A stretch of DNA of 64,000 nucleotides, taken from JALQTD01 sp036825655 (GTDB taxonomy: Bacteria; Bacteroidota; Bacteroidia; Flavobacteriales_D; Sanyastnellaceae). Both the position numbers and the translations under genes were made by a program. The stretch is from the NCBI GenBank assembly GCA_036825655.1, contig DAISXU010000002.1, forward strand, positions 1 through 64,000, read 5' to 3'. The notes beneath the pieces are model-generated. The model did not search any database, was not told where the DNA came from, and worked only from the letters and a program-made list of their open reading frames with translations. Below are positions 17,382 to 25,381 of the stretch, piece after piece. The number at the start of each line of letters is the position of its first letter. The stretch's first letter is position 1.

Positions 17382-20030
17382 ATGAAGTATGCTATTTCGT
17401 TATTTGTTTCTGTCTTTTCATCGGTTTTAATTGCTCAAACGCCGCCTGTTTCTTTGCTCGGTGGAGATCCTTTAGGCACAACTCCACCGGATTGGCCAAG
17501 TCAGGCGAATTCGGTTCAACCGTCTGCGCGTTGGTCGAGCGAACTGCTCGGCAGCCCTCTCCCGACCAATGCTTGGTGGCTCAACTTTGTGGTAGGAAGC
17601 GAGTCTGGGCCAGCGAATGCCTTGCCGTACATTGTTAAATGTACCGGGAGTGGTTTGCAGTGTTGCCAGCCCAGTTCATTTGGAAACGCCCAATTCGTGG
17701 GCTCTGCGTGGGTGGCGAATTGGACCTTGGGCGCTACCGAGGCGATGGGAAACCATGAGGTGGTTGCTTTTGATCCCTTGTCTGTGACCGTGGAATGGGG
17801 AAGCGGAGGCCTTGTGGTTCCTGTGGTCAGGGGAATGGCTTATGTTTCAGCGTTCTATTCTGGATGGACACCTGAGTTCACAACAGTTCATGCGATTCTT
17901 TCGGTCAATGGACTTGCTCCTGAGACGGCAATCACTTCGGATCGATTTGAGGTGGTATTGAACAATGGTCAAACTTGGGTTGCCTATGCTTCTTCTCCCC
18001 TCACGCTTTCTGCTAATGGCGGTGTTTTGCAAGCGTCCGGCCCATTTGAAGGGGGCATTCGCTGGGCAGTGATGACTTCGAACGAGATGAGCATTCCTGA
18101 ATCCGTTTTGGACGCCCATGCGGATGCGGTTCCGATGGGCGGGGATGTGATGGCAACTGCAGAGGGGGACCAGGCCGTATTGCAGTTTCATTGGAACACC
18201 CAAAGTTTGACCGGTGGAGCAGCGGGCGCGGCGCCATTGCAATTTGCCTTGCCGCACCACCTTGAAGTCCTCCAGGAATCCTCCCTTGCCGGGGCTTCGG
18301 CGGGCACAATCAAGGGTCAAATGAACGCCATAGGCGCTCAAGTTTGGAACATGACTGAGGAATTGACCGCCATTGGTTTTGAGTCGCCTGGCGGCATCGA
18401 ACCTGCGCTGCAACCCCATGTGGAATCTGCTTTGGCTGAGGATTTGAACTTTCCCATTACAGCAGGGGACACTTATTTTGGAGGAAAACAGCTCGCAGCA
18501 GTTGGGCGGTTGGCGCTCATTGCAGATGAGTTGGGAGATGCGAGCTCAGGCGCAACAGCGCGCGCGAACTTGAACGCCGCTCTCACGCCTTGGTTGGAAG
18601 GCACCAACGGCGATCCGCTTCGTTACGACGCAACTTGGGGGGGAGTGGTGAGCGCGTCTGGAGGAAGTTTTGATCAAGGTTCCTACAACGATCACCATTT
18701 CCATTATGGTTATTTTCTATATGCCGCGGCTGTCATGGCGAAGGATGACCCTGCTTGGGCTGCTCAGTGGGGAGATGAGGTAAACCAAATCCTCCGGAAT
18801 ATAGCCAACCCCACCGATTCAGACCCGCATTACACAATGGCCCGGAACAAAGACTGGTTCGTCGGTCATTCATGGGCTCAAGGACTGTATGAAGGAGGCG
18901 ATGGTCGGAACCAAGAAAGCAGTTCCGAAGCGGTCAATGCCTGGTATGGCGTATACCTCTGGGGCCTCGCCATTGGAGATGAACGCATCCGCGATTTGGG
19001 CCGCCTCATGCTGGCAACAGAAATGCGTGCTACCCATACCTATTGGCAAATCACCAGCGATTCGGAAATCTATCCTGAGCCATTTGCAAGCAATAAGGTG
19101 GTCGGGGTTTTGTGGAGCAACAAGGTGGATCACGCCACGTGGTTTGGTGGTAATTTGGAGTTCATTCATGGCATCCAGATGCTCCCTTATACCCCCATTT
19201 CTGAGGAGTTATTGCGCCCCGAGTGGATTGAGGAAGAATACCCGGTTGTCTCGGCGGCCCTGGATGATCCCTTCATTGGCGAAGGCTGGAAGGGTTTCAT
19301 CTACATGGCGCATGCCATCATCGACCCGGTATCGGCTTGGTGGGAGGTTGATGGATTGACAGGGTACGACGATGGCAACACAAAAACCAATACGCTGTAC
19401 TGGCTCGCAACACGACCTGGTGCAGATGGCATTCAAACTGAACCGGTGGATGCGCAGGTGACCTTTTCAGTTGACATGTCCAATACGGCCTTGGTGAATG
19501 GTTCGGTTTACATCACCGGAAATGGCTTAGACAGTTGGTGCGGTACGTGCATCGCCATGTCGGATGAGGATGGAGATGGCGTATTCACCAAGACCATGTC
19601 TTTGCCTTCTGGGGCCGTTGAGTACAAATTCCTCAACGGAGGTTGGGACGGCGCTGAGTCGTTTGATCCCGCAATCCATGGGGCATGCACTTTGACCACA
19701 GGCGAATTCACGAATCGCTTGGTTACGGTACCTGAAGGCGTCGCCTCATTAGCCGTACCTGTTGTGTGTTTCAATAGTTGTGAGCCGTGTTCCGGACAGC
19801 CATGTGCGAGTGACACCAATGGAAATGGCATCTGCGATGAGGATGACATAGCCGGATGCACTTACACCTGGTCAGCCAATTTTGATCCGTTGGCTACCAT
19901 GGATGACGGGTCATGTGAGGACCCCGGAGGCACCAACGCGAGCTGCGTTGCCGACCTGACCGAGGATGGTGTGGTTACGATTTCGGACTTATTGCTCGTT
20001 TTGGCCGCTTTCGGGGAGGTGTGTGAGTGA
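17382..20030 (+). CDS. Secreted GH81 endo-1,3-beta-glucanase (laminarinase)
   Basis: An 882-residue secreted enzyme predicted to cut beta-1,3-glucan such as laminarin. After a signal peptide ('MKYAISLFVSVFSSVLIAQ') comes the GH81 catalytic region with 'YNDHHFHYGYFLYAAAVMA' and 'FVGHSWAQGLYEGGDGRNQES' parts and the conserved Glu-rich 'QESSSEAVNAWYG' near residue 510. A CBM/starch-binding-like beta domain follows ('VTFSVDMSNTALVNGSVYI'), then a 'GCTYTWSANFDPLATMDDGSC' repeat in the window's common style and a dockerin-like tail 'DLTEDGVVTISDLLLVLAAF'. I start at 17382 where the signal peptide begins. Its end overlaps recQ by 42 bp, tail to tail. Confidence 0.88.
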   Translation: MKYAISLFVSVFSSVLIAQTPPVSLLGGDPLGTTPPDWPSQANSVQPSARWSSELLGSPLPTNAWWLNFVVGSESGPANALPYIVKCTGSGLQCCQPSSFGNAQFVGSAWVANWTLGATEAMGNHEVVAFDPLSVTVEWGSGGLVVPVVRGMAYVSAFYSGWTPEFTTVHAILSVNGLAPETAITSDRFEVVLNNGQTWVAYASSPLTLSANGGVLQASGPFEGGIRWAVMTSNEMSIPESVLDAHADAVPMGGDVMATAEGDQAVLQFHWNTQSLTGGAAGAAPLQFALPHHLEVLQESSLAGASAGTIKGQMNAIGAQVWNMTEELTAIGFESPGGIEPALQPHVESALAEDLNFPITAGDTYFGGKQLAAVGRLALIADELGDASSGATARANLNAALTPWLEGTNGDPLRYDATWGGVVSASGGSFDQGSYNDHHFHYGYFLYAAAVMAKDDPAWAAQWGDEVNQILRNIANPTDSDPHYTMARNKDWFVGHSWAQGLYEGGDGRNQESSSEAVNAWYGVYLWGLAIGDERIRDLGRLMLATEMRATHTYWQITSDSEIYPEPFASNKVVGVLWSNKVDHATWFGGNLEFIHGIQMLPYTPISEELLRPEWIEEEYPVVSAALDDPFIGEGWKGFIYMAHAIIDPVSAWWEVDGLTGYDDGNTKTNTLYWLATRPGADGIQTEPVDAQVTFSVDMSNTALVNGSVYITGNGLDSWCGTCIAMSDEDGDGVFTKTMSLPSGAVEYKFLNGGWDGAESFDPAIHGACTLTTGEFTNRLVTVPEGVASLAVPVVCFNSCEPCSGQPCASDTNGNGICDEDDIAGCTYTWSANFDPLATMDDGSCEDPGGTNASCVADLTEDGVVTISDLLLVLAAFGEVCE

Positions 20031-22196
20031 AGGGTGTTGTGACCGCACCATCCACCGCACCAACTTGATTTCGAAGTAGCTGAATTCCTCTCCCACGGCA
20101 TCACGGATTTCACGAAGTCCTGCTTTTGGGTTAGCTCGCCAGGCGGTTTGCAATGGGTTGATTTTTGCAGGGTCGATGAGCCGCGTTGAATCGATGAGGT
20201 TGGCTTCTGCTGCTTCCAGCAAGTGACCTTCCACGGTGCTTTGAGATAAGGACCTTTCTGCCATCAATTGATTCATGCTGAATCCTGCATTCCAAAGTGC
20301 AGCAGTCTTCGTCAAGGTTTTCGAGTGGCCCGATTTCTTTTTCGGTGGTTTTCGATGGATTGGTGCGCGTCGATCGGGCATGTTGGGCGTGAGATTCCAT
20401 TGAGCACATCCCGCTCTGATGGCTTCAAGAAACTGTTCCCCAAACTGCTCCGCTTTCATTTCACCGATGCCTGTGATTTGCAACAAGTCATCCACCGATG
20501 AGGGGCGAAATGCGGAGAGTTCACGCAAGGTGTTGTCGCCTACAATCACGTAAGCGGGGACATTGCGCTGGTTGGCTAATTCCTTTCGGGTGATGCGCAG
20601 GGATTCGAACAATTCCGAATGCAATTCTGGACCACCTGCAGGCGTTTGCTTCGCGGGCAGATCGGGCTGAGGTTTCAGTTGGGTCAGGAAGACTGTGGTT
20701 TGACCTTTGAGAATTTCCCAGCTCTTCTCGTTGAGCGTGAGCACCGGGTACTTTCCCAACTCTTGATGGACCAATCCTCGTTGTATCAGCTCTTTTCCAA
20801 AACTCAACCACGCATTTTTTGGATGCTCTTTCCCAATTCCAAATGTTGAAATTGCACGGTGGGATTCAGGAATGCGCGCAGCTTGTGAACCACGCAGCAG
20901 ATCGATGCAATAACTCAAACCAAAGGGAACGGGCAGACGGGCCACCGTTGAAAGCAATTTCTGAGCTTCTACGGTGCCATCAAAGGTGGCTCTTGGGGAC
21001 AAACAATTGTCGCAATTGCCGCACGATTCTGGCGCATCTTCTCCGAAATAATTCAAGAGCATTCGCCTGCGGCAGGTGGGGGATTCGGCAAAGTCAACCA
21101 TGCGCCTCAGCTTATTGGTCATCAGCGCGGTTTGCTCTTCGTTGCCATCGACTTCGCACATTGGAAGCATCCGGCTGTAATCTCCCGCTCCACCGAACAG
21201 GAGCACTTGGCTTGGTTCGCCATCTCGACCAGCTCTGCCCGTTTCTTGATAATAGCCCTCCAAGTTTTTGGGCATGTCGGCGTGCACCACAAACCGAACA
21301 TTGCTTTTATCAATGCCCATTCCGAATGCAATGGTTGCCACTACAATGCGCACATCATCCCGAAGAAACGCTGTTTGGCGATTTGCTCGTACCTCCGCAT
21401 TCAATCCCGCATGGTAGGATACAGCATCGAATCCAGCGGCTTGTAAATCCTCGGCCAGTTCTTCGGTGCTGCGTCGGCTGGTGCAGTAAATGATCCCGGA
21501 TTCGTTGTCGAATCGATTGAGAAACGTCTGCAATCGGTCCTTCCAGCCCCGTTTGGGTTCCACAGCGTAATGGAGATTGGGCCGGTCAAAGCTGCTGATG
21601 AAGGTGCGCGGTGATGTGAGGTTGAGTTGGTTTAAAATATCCCTCCTCGTGAGCTCATCGGCGGTTGCTGTAAGGGCAATAACAGGTACTTCTGGCCATT
21701 GGGCTTTCAATTCTCCCAGACCCAAGTAACTGGGTCGAAAGTCATGCCCCCATTGAGAAACGCAATGGGCCTCATCAATGGCGATGAGGTTGAGTTGAAT
21801 GGTCCTCAGTTGTTCCAACAACGCACCACCTCCAGCAAAAAGTCGCTCCGGGGCGACATACAACAACTTCAACTCTCCCCGCATTGCCTGGCCAAAAACT
21901 CCCCGCTCCTCTTCCATGGAAAGGCTGGAATTCAAATAGGCGGCTTTTACCCCTTGCAAGTTGAGTCCATCCACTTGATCCTTCATCAAAGCAATCAATG
22001 GTGAAATCACCAAAGCCGTTCCGGACTTGGCAATTGCTGGAAACTGATAGCAAAGGGATTTCCCCCCTCCAGTGGGCATCAAGACCAGTGCGTCCTGACC
22101 AGCCATCACATGGTCGATTGCGGGCCGCTGGTTGGGCCGCAGCTCCGAAAAACCGAAGGTGGATCGCAACAAGGAGAGGTCAGTTGCACTTAACAT
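19989..22196 (-). CDS. recQ: ATP-dependent DNA helicase RecQ
   Basis: A 735-residue 3'-5' superfamily-2 helicase of DNA repair. Walker A is 'MPTGGGKS' with Lys46, Walker B 'IAIDEAHCVSQWGHDFRP', and motif VI 'QETGRAGRDGEPS'. The zinc-binding cysteines follow in 'CRRRMLLNYFGEDAPESCG' and 'CDNC', then the winged-helix RQC, an HRDC domain (about 535-605) and a C-terminal helix-turn-helix-like extension. Length and order match full-size bacterial RecQ. It runs into the laminarinase gene from the other strand by 42 bp at its 3' end. Confidence 0.94.
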   Translation of the reverse strand: MLSATDLSLLRSTFGFSELRPNQRPAIDHVMAGQDALVLMPTGGGKSLCYQFPAIAKSGTALVISPLIALMKDQVDGLNLQGVKAAYLNSSLSMEEERGVFGQAMRGELKLLYVAPERLFAGGGALLEQLRTIQLNLIAIDEAHCVSQWGHDFRPSYLGLGELKAQWPEVPVIALTATADELTRRDILNQLNLTSPRTFISSFDRPNLHYAVEPKRGWKDRLQTFLNRFDNESGIIYCTSRRSTEELAEDLQAAGFDAVSYHAGLNAEVRANRQTAFLRDDVRIVVATIAFGMGIDKSNVRFVVHADMPKNLEGYYQETGRAGRDGEPSQVLLFGGAGDYSRMLPMCEVDGNEEQTALMTNKLRRMVDFAESPTCRRRMLLNYFGEDAPESCGNCDNCLSPRATFDGTVEAQKLLSTVARLPVPFGLSYCIDLLRGSQAARIPESHRAISTFGIGKEHPKNAWLSFGKELIQRGLVHQELGKYPVLTLNEKSWEILKGQTTVFLTQLKPQPDLPAKQTPAGGPELHSELFESLRITRKELANQRNVPAYVIVGDNTLRELSAFRPSSVDDLLQITGIGEMKAEQFGEQFLEAIRAGCAQWNLTPNMPDRRAPIHRKPPKKKSGHSKTLTKTAALWNAGFSMNQLMAERSLSQSTVEGHLLEAAEANLIDSTRLIDPAKINPLQTAWRANPKAGLREIRDAVGEEFSYFEIKLVRWMVRSQHPSLTHLPESGQNEQ

Positions 22197-22231
22197 GCCC
22201 CTAAGTTACCTCTTCATGCGCTCCTCCGCCA

Positions 22232-22642
22232 TCAATGATCCTGATCCCGGCTGAGGAATAGCGCCGATCCGCAGTAGCAGATTCCTTCCGCGTCAGTGGG
22301 CAGGGAAGTCACGGTGTTGCTCCGATGCTCTTTGTCAGAACCGCTCAAATTCCAAAGGCCTTCTTCATTCACACTCCAAATGGGCAGGTCTGGGTTAGCC
22401 CGCCGAATCAAGGGCTGTGCTGTCAAGAAAGTTGTAGACAAGGGAATTGCTTCCAGGGATTCGCACGCTGCGGCGCAACCTACTTGTGAGGTTATTCCTG
22501 CCTGGATGTAGCCCAACCGGTGGTGTGTGAATTCTGCATCAAAACGCGGAGTTTGGCTTTGCCCCCATGCCATTCCAATGAACATGAAACACCCAGATAG
22601 TAGGCTCAATCTCACGCGGTGTCGGGTAGTAGTGTTCTGCAT
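22232..22642 (-). CDS. Small secreted protein, unknown function
   Basis: A 136-residue protein with a signal peptide ('RVRLSLLSGCFMFIGMAWGQ'). The mature part has five cysteines ('GCAAACES', 'GICYCGS') and no known domain. The ATG at 22642 lies seven bases after the stop of the preceding gene, so it is the last gene of a three-gene secreted-protein series at 22232-25011. Function unknown; its partners suggest a surface protein. Confidence 0.6.
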   Translation of the reverse strand: MQNTTTRHRVRLSLLSGCFMFIGMAWGQSQTPRFDAEFTHHRLGYIQAGITSQVGCAAACESLEAIPLSTTFLTAQPLIRRANPDLPIWSVNEEGLWNLSGSDKEHRSNTVTSLPTDAEGICYCGSALFLSRDQDH

Positions 22643-22648
22643 GGCCAA

Positions 22649-23383
22649 TCAGTTGCAGGGTCCCCATTGCGGTGCGCCGTTACAGAACTTGAGGGTTTCT
22701 CCCTGGCTTCCTGGTGCGACCGTTACCCACTCCGAACCATCCCAGAACATCATCGTTCCTGTTGGGGTTGACTCATCCGCTTGTGGCGTCAAGTTGAGGA
22801 CGCTTCCGTTATCGAACACCAGGCCATAAGGCATGTGCGCTATGCCAGAAGCATCGATGTACAGAGCACTGTCAGGGCTAGCTGCATCGACAACGAATGG
22901 CAACGTGCCTTGATCCACATCATAAACAGCAAACATGTTTGCACCGCCATTGGCAGATTGGTTGGCTGTGAGCTCCCAGTCCCGAGTCGGGAAAGAGGCC
23001 GAGCTGCTGGTGTCCCAAAACCGAATGCGTGTGTTGTTCTCCTTCAAGGTGAGCGTACCGGGGCCAGCACCATCATGAACAGTTGCATCAAAGCCAACTT
23101 CCACCGGAGATTGATAGACGATGTCTGAATAACTCGTGCCGTTGTATACCGTATCCGAAATTTCAAAATAAACATGAGGCGGCAAGTAAACCGTATCCAA
23201 AGTGGATGTGTTCGATGCACTCAATGAGAGCAGGCTATCTTGAAGGGCACGAAGGTCTAAGCGCACGTAGGATCTCCCGTTGCTTGATGAAATCGATACT
23301 TGGGCTTGAACCTGATTCAGTTCAGTGAATGCCAAGGCCAACATGATGAGGGCAGAAAGCCAAAAGTGAAATGGAATCTTCAT
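22649..23383 (-). CDS. Secreted protein with a C-terminal CNGxPxWGPC module
   Basis: A 244-residue secreted protein; signal peptide from ATG 23383 ('MKIPFHFWLSALIMLALAFTE'). It has an early 'YVRLDLRALQDSLLSLS' helix like the one in its upstream neighbour, a beta-rich middle, and a terminal module 'GTMMFWDGSEWVTVAPG' then 'LKFCNGAPQWGPCN'. This tail occurs in Bacteroidota surface and tail-fibre-like proteins and also, in related form, inside the next gene upstream. The start lies 11 bp after that gene's stop, so the pair is co-transcribed. Function unknown; adhesion or surface display is a guess. Confidence 0.65.
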   Translation of the reverse strand: MKIPFHFWLSALIMLALAFTELNQVQAQVSISSSNGRSYVRLDLRALQDSLLSLSASNTSTLDTVYLPPHVYFEISDTVYNGTSYSDIVYQSPVEVGFDATVHDGAGPGTLTLKENNTRIRFWDTSSSASFPTRDWELTANQSANGGANMFAVYDVDQGTLPFVVDAASPDSALYIDASGIAHMPYGLVFDNGSVLNLTPQADESTPTGTMMFWDGSEWVTVAPGSQGETLKFCNGAPQWGPCN

Positions 23384-23394
23384 GAGGATAGGAT

Positions 23395-25011
23395 TCAGTT
23401 GAGTGCTCGCACACAACGGATGGGGAACAAGGAAGTTGAATAGCTGTAGGCCGAGTTGTTCGTCACGGGAATCACTCCGCTGAGGTGGTGCTGCAAGGAA
23501 TTGGAGCTCACGGCTGTCAAGGTTGAAGCTTCCAATCCTGGGCCTACAACCACAGAAGACGCGGATACGTTATATTGAAAATAGCTCATGCAAGGATCGC
23601 ATGATGATGATAGACCATCCCAGGCGTAACCGGTTATGGACGTGTGAACATTGATGATGTTCAGGGGTGTCCCAGCTCCAATGGGTCCTGCGTTTTCTAC
23701 TTCCTGCCAATCTTCAAGTCGGGCGATGTCCCAACCTAAGGGGCAGATTCCTAAATGATCTGGAGCTTCGCTTACTGCGTGAACATTGTACACAAAACCG
23801 GGTGTGGTGTAGGAAGAATTGAAACTTGGGTAAGCGTAGGCTGCCGACGCCGATGTTGTGAAAAACGACGATTGCTGAGCGATGGAATGTCCGTCAGCGA
23901 AGGAGGTGGTCATCAGGTTGTCGGTGAACCAACAGGAATTCCCTATCTCGACCGTCGAGTAAGTTTGGCCATTGTAGGCAATGGCGTTGCCACATGGGGT
24001 GGGATAATCAGGGGCAGCCACGGTCAAAGTATCTGAACTCACACTCCCCGATTTTGTCCTTGCGACCGCCCAGATGAAATAAGTTTCACCAGCATCCAAT
24101 GGGCCGATTGATTCAGAGAAGTTTGAATTTCCTACAATCAAGTCAATGGAAGCAATGGAGTCAGGGTGAAAGGTGGCATCTTTGGTATACATGAGGACTT
24201 TCGAGGTTACCTGAGCATTGCCAATCGCAAGTTCATGGCCACTGATTTCATACAATGAGAAATCTGGATTTGTATAACTCAAAGAAGCCCATTCAAATGC
24301 TTGCGGGGAAGGGCATGGCCCCCAAGTGGGTTTTCCGTCACACCAATGCAACTCATCTTGATGGGCGCCCACTTCAACTGCTTCCCAGTGGTCTTCTAGC
24401 CAATAAGTTAGCGATCCTGATGGAAGGTTTGTGGTATCAGGGAGACCAGTTGTGAGGGTTCCATTTCCCAAATCCAGTCCATTCGCCAAGTGAACGCCAG
24501 TCCCTACGCGCAACGCCAAATGCTTCCCCCCCCCAGCGATGATCAAAGGACTGCTCTCAGTTTCAGAGCGCTCAAGGGAAAAGGAATCGGCATCCCCATC
24601 GCCTGGTCCATTCGCTCGTAACATCCAGGTAATCCATTCCTCATCAATTTCAGAGGAATCGACAAGTGCCATGGTTGGTATGCTCGACTCAATCAAAACC
24701 GTGCTGAAGCTAAAAAAATCGTTGTTCGTTGTGCCGTCAGGAATAATGCATGCCTCTCCAACCCCCAAGCTTCCTTCAATGATGCCATCGTTGGCAAAGA
24801 GCGTTGTTTGAAGAGTCAAGGTGTCCTGAGCATTCAGCGCTGCGCCGTTGACTATGCCATTGGAGATGCCCTCCATGGTGCTCATGAGGCGGAGCAAATC
24901 CAAGCGCGTGTAGGAGGCGGTAGCGTCCGAGTTGTGTGTCACTTGACCGTGAGCATGAACTGCGTAGAAAAGAAAGAACAGCGCCGTCGAATACCGCAAT
25001 GAGAAGGACAT
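23395..25011 (-). CDS. Secreted FISUMP-domain protein
   Basis: A 538-residue secreted protein starting at ATG 25011 ('MSFSLRYSTALFFLFYAVHAHG'). It begins with 'YTRLDLLRLMSTMEG', like the neighbour at 22649. A beta-rich region ends in 'SLTYWLEDHWEAVEVG' and 'LHWCDGKPTWGPCP', a fibronectin-like domain follows (about 245-335), and the last 190 residues match the Fibrobacter succinogenes major paralogous (FISUMP) domain: 'YNGQTYSTVEIGNSCWFTDN', 'CPLGWDIARLEDW', 'FPIRCVRAL'. Two cysteines near 'SSSCDPCM' may pair. The function of FISUMP is not established; surface proteins are usual. It heads a three-gene unit. Confidence 0.75.
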   Translation of the reverse strand: MSFSLRYSTALFFLFYAVHAHGQVTHNSDATASYTRLDLLRLMSTMEGISNGIVNGAALNAQDTLTLQTTLFANDGIIEGSLGVGEACIIPDGTTNNDFFSFSTVLIESSIPTMALVDSSEIDEEWITWMLRANGPGDGDADSFSLERSETESSPLIIAGGGKHLALRVGTGVHLANGLDLGNGTLTTGLPDTTNLPSGSLTYWLEDHWEAVEVGAHQDELHWCDGKPTWGPCPSPQAFEWASLSYTNPDFSLYEISGHELAIGNAQVTSKVLMYTKDATFHPDSIASIDLIVGNSNFSESIGPLDAGETYFIWAVARTKSGSVSSDTLTVAAPDYPTPCGNAIAYNGQTYSTVEIGNSCWFTDNLMTTSFADGHSIAQQSSFFTTSASAAYAYPSFNSSYTTPGFVYNVHAVSEAPDHLGICPLGWDIARLEDWQEVENAGPIGAGTPLNIINVHTSITGYAWDGLSSSCDPCMSYFQYNVSASSVVVGPGLEASTLTAVSSNSLQHHLSGVIPVTNNSAYSYSTSLFPIRCVRALN

Positions 25012-25190
25012 GATAATCAATTGTCCATTCAAGATATGAAATTATCCCCACTAAACAATATAATATTTCCGTATAACATTTAATAATATCGACAAAACAA
25101 ACCTCTCTCCATGCCTATTTGAAAAGTTTTTGAGGTAATTCCTCCTTTTTCATTTGCCCATTCGAACAAGGAAAATGTGAGCATTGCACA

Positions 25191-25220
25191 TTGAACACCC
25201 ATCATCTCTGTGTATCTTTG
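25191..25220 (+). promoter_or_regulatory. Promoter of tRNA-Val (TTG-N19-TATCTTTG)
   Basis: TTG at 25191-25193 and TATCTTTG at 25213-25220 with exactly 19 bases between, an excellent Bacteroidota promoter. The tRNA begins 30 bp further on. The 217 bp before the tRNA are AT-rich and hold no gene. Confidence 0.8.
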
Positions 25221-25249
25221 TTCTCCTCTTTTGAGGACCAGCGAACTTC

Positions 25250-25323
<74 letters not shown>

Positions 25324-25330
25324 CAAAAAA

Positions 25331-25357
25331 ACCCCCAGACTCTTGGGGGTTTTTTTA
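25331..25357. terminator. Bidirectional terminator
   Basis: Stem ACCCCCA (25331-25337) and TGGGGGT (25344-25350) with a run of A's before and T's after. It ends tRNA-Val rightward and can also end the leftward repeat-protein gene is not needed, as that gene stops at 25382; its leftward T-run suits that gene. Confidence 0.85.
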
Positions 25358-25381
25358 CTTAAGCGGGAATCACCTCTCCGC

